From NCBI GenBank assembly GCA_023807065.1, contig JAJJLU010003476.1:19865-83864 (forward strand): a stretch of DNA of 64,000 nt, written 5' to 3'. How positions within the stretch are numbered: position 1 is the stretch's first letter; every line of letters begins with the position of its first letter. This document shows positions 63,188 to 64,000 of this stretch, in pieces. Origin of the DNA: Isotricha intestinalis. Its lineage: Eukaryota; Ciliophora; Litostomatea; Vestibuliferida; Isotrichidae. The position numbers were made by a program, and so were the translations under genes. Below the pieces are notes generated by a model. It saw nothing but the letters and a program-made list of their open reading frames with translations. It was not told the origin of the DNA and ran no database searches.

Positions 63188-63688
63188 TTATATTTTTGAG
63201 TTAAAAACTCTTAAATCATAACATAAAATAAATAATTCAGAAATTAAATAATGAAGAATATAAGGTTCATCTTCAAAATCAATAAAATTATTAATATCAT
63301 TACCTGAAAATTGTAACCAATAATCACATATTTCACTTTTTCCTAAAAAGTTTTTATTTTTAGTCTGTTCTTCAATTAATTTTTGTTGTTCATATGCTTG
63401 TTGAAGACATAAATATTTTACTTGACATTTATATCTTTCATCTTGTTCTTTTTCTAATTTTAATTGTAATTCTTGAACTTTTTTATCTTTTTCTTCTAAT
63501 AATTTTTTATTTATGTGAATTGCCTTTTTTTTAGGTTTAAAATATGCTTTTTTTGATGTTGATTTTGATGATAAATAATTATTTTTATGAGGATTATTTT
63601 TAAATGATAGTTTACTAAATAATAAAAGTTTGGAATAAATGATTTTTCTTACAGTTGGTGTTTGATTTCTTCTTTTTTCATCTTCCAT
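63188..63688 (-). CDS. Hypothetical protein with central coiled coil
   Basis: 166 aa. A basic N-terminus (MEDEKRRNQTPTVRKIIYSK) is followed by a coiled coil at about 60-110 (LLEEKDKKVQELQLKLEKEQ, QVKYLCLQQAYEQQKLIEEQ). A non-repetitive C-terminal part rich in Asp and aromatics follows (EICDYWLQFSGNDINNFIDF, HYLISELFILCYDLRVF). Probably a cytoskeletal adaptor; not recognised. Confidence 0.55.
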   Translation of the reverse strand: MEDEKRRNQTPTVRKIIYSKLLLFSKLSFKNNPHKNNYLSSKSTSKKAYFKPKKKAIHINKKLLEEKDKKVQELQLKLEKEQDERYKCQVKYLCLQQAYEQQKLIEEQTKNKNFLGKSEICDYWLQFSGNDINNFIDFEDEPYILHYLISELFILCYDLRVFNSKI

Positions 63689-63830
63689 TTAATTTATTTT
63701 TCTTAAAATTTTTTACTTTTAAATAAATATTTAAATATAAATCTATTAACTTATAAAAATAATTTTTAAAAATAAAAAACTAAAATTTACATTTAATAAA
63801 AATAATATTAAAATTTATTTAAGTAATGAA

Positions 63831-64000
63831 TCATAAATATTTCATATTATTTTTAATATTTTCTTTCAAAGGAAAAATTCTTTGAAAACCTATAGAAAGT
63901 CTATTACATTCACATAAAGCTTCATTAATAGCTTCTCTAATATAATTTTTATAAATAATTTCTTGATTTATAATTTGAATTTTTTCATTATATATAAAAG
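63831..64000 (-). CDS. Partial gene at right edge (C-terminal 56 codons)
   Basis: On the minus strand a frame is open from the window edge to TGA at 63831-63833: FIYNEKIQIINQEIIYKNYI, then REAINEALCECNRLSIGFQR and IFPLKENIKNNMKYL. It looks like folded, moderately charged protein rather than spacer. The 5' part lies outside the window, so identity cannot be judged. Confidence 0.5.
   Translation of the reverse strand, partial: FIYNEKIQIINQEIIYKNYIREAINEALCECNRLSIGFQRIFPLKENIKNNMKYL

Noticed and set aside
1..64000. Anaerobic gut fungus or Plasmodium as the source
   Set aside because: Low G+C and Asn tracts fit, but SK-like and CNBD channels, B-box and NLI-phosphatase families and the ciliary set fit a ciliate better. 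This is not proven.
1..64000. CRISPR arrays, operons, bacterial promoters
   Set aside because: The DNA is eukaryotic with introns, and no regularly spaced repeats were seen.

Overview
The window is nuclear DNA from a very AT-rich eukaryote (well over 80% A+T by eye). Genes use TTA, AGA and CAA heavily. All three standard stop codons occur: TAA nearly everywhere, TGA at 16708, 25587 and 29750, and TAG at 57488. Introns are short GT-AG introns; those I could place are 28 to 103 nt. The gene content points to a motile, excitable protist: an SK-type and a cyclic-nucleotide-type channel, a Tctex1 dynein light chain, the remains of the ciliary gene CFAP410, EF-hand, MORN, B-box and NLI-phosphatase proteins, and asparagine-rich low-complexity proteins. 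I think a ciliate that keeps the standard code (for example a litostome or rumen type) is most likely, but this is inference. I see no telomere, tRNA or rRNA.

Layout. 0-10 kb: a partial membrane protein, an NLI/FCP1-type phosphatase, a degenerate GTPase, an SK-like channel, a CFAP410 pseudogene, and a convergent pair of PH-like paralogues. 10-20 kb: an Asn-rich protein, a UBL-B-box protein, a long DENN protein, a PB1-like/coiled-coil/Ig-like protein and a basic protein. 20-34 kb: a CaaX-tailed protein, two cytoskeletal-type proteins (one split by a frameshift in a 14-A run), a CNBD channel, a pseudogene and a tight divergent gene pair. 33-40 kb: a four-exon zf-4CXXC_R1 (CDCA7-type) protein, a Rab and a spliced pseudokinase-MORN fusion. 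40-50 kb: coiled-coil proteins, a Mis18/Yippee-like protein next to a CENP-B-type DNA-binding protein, a second UBL-B-box protein and Tctex1. 50-64 kb: a structured ncRNA candidate, an ankyrin protein, an EF-hand protein, a small F-box-like protein, a spliced mini-gene, a TRIM37-like E3 ligase, a four-exon coiled-coil protein and two edge or fragment genes.

How the genes relate. Themes are cilium and cytoskeleton (dynein light chain, CFAP410 relic, EF-hand, coiled-coil and TFKP-type proteins), membrane excitability (two channels), lipid-anchored signalling or trafficking (Rab, DENN, MG- and CaaX-tailed proteins), ubiquitin-type scaffolds (TRIM37-like, two UBL-B-box proteins) and chromatin or centromere factors (zf-4CXXC_R1, Mis18-like, CENP-B-like). 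There are no operons. Genes sit on both strands, with short divergent or convergent spacers and occasional decayed genes between them.
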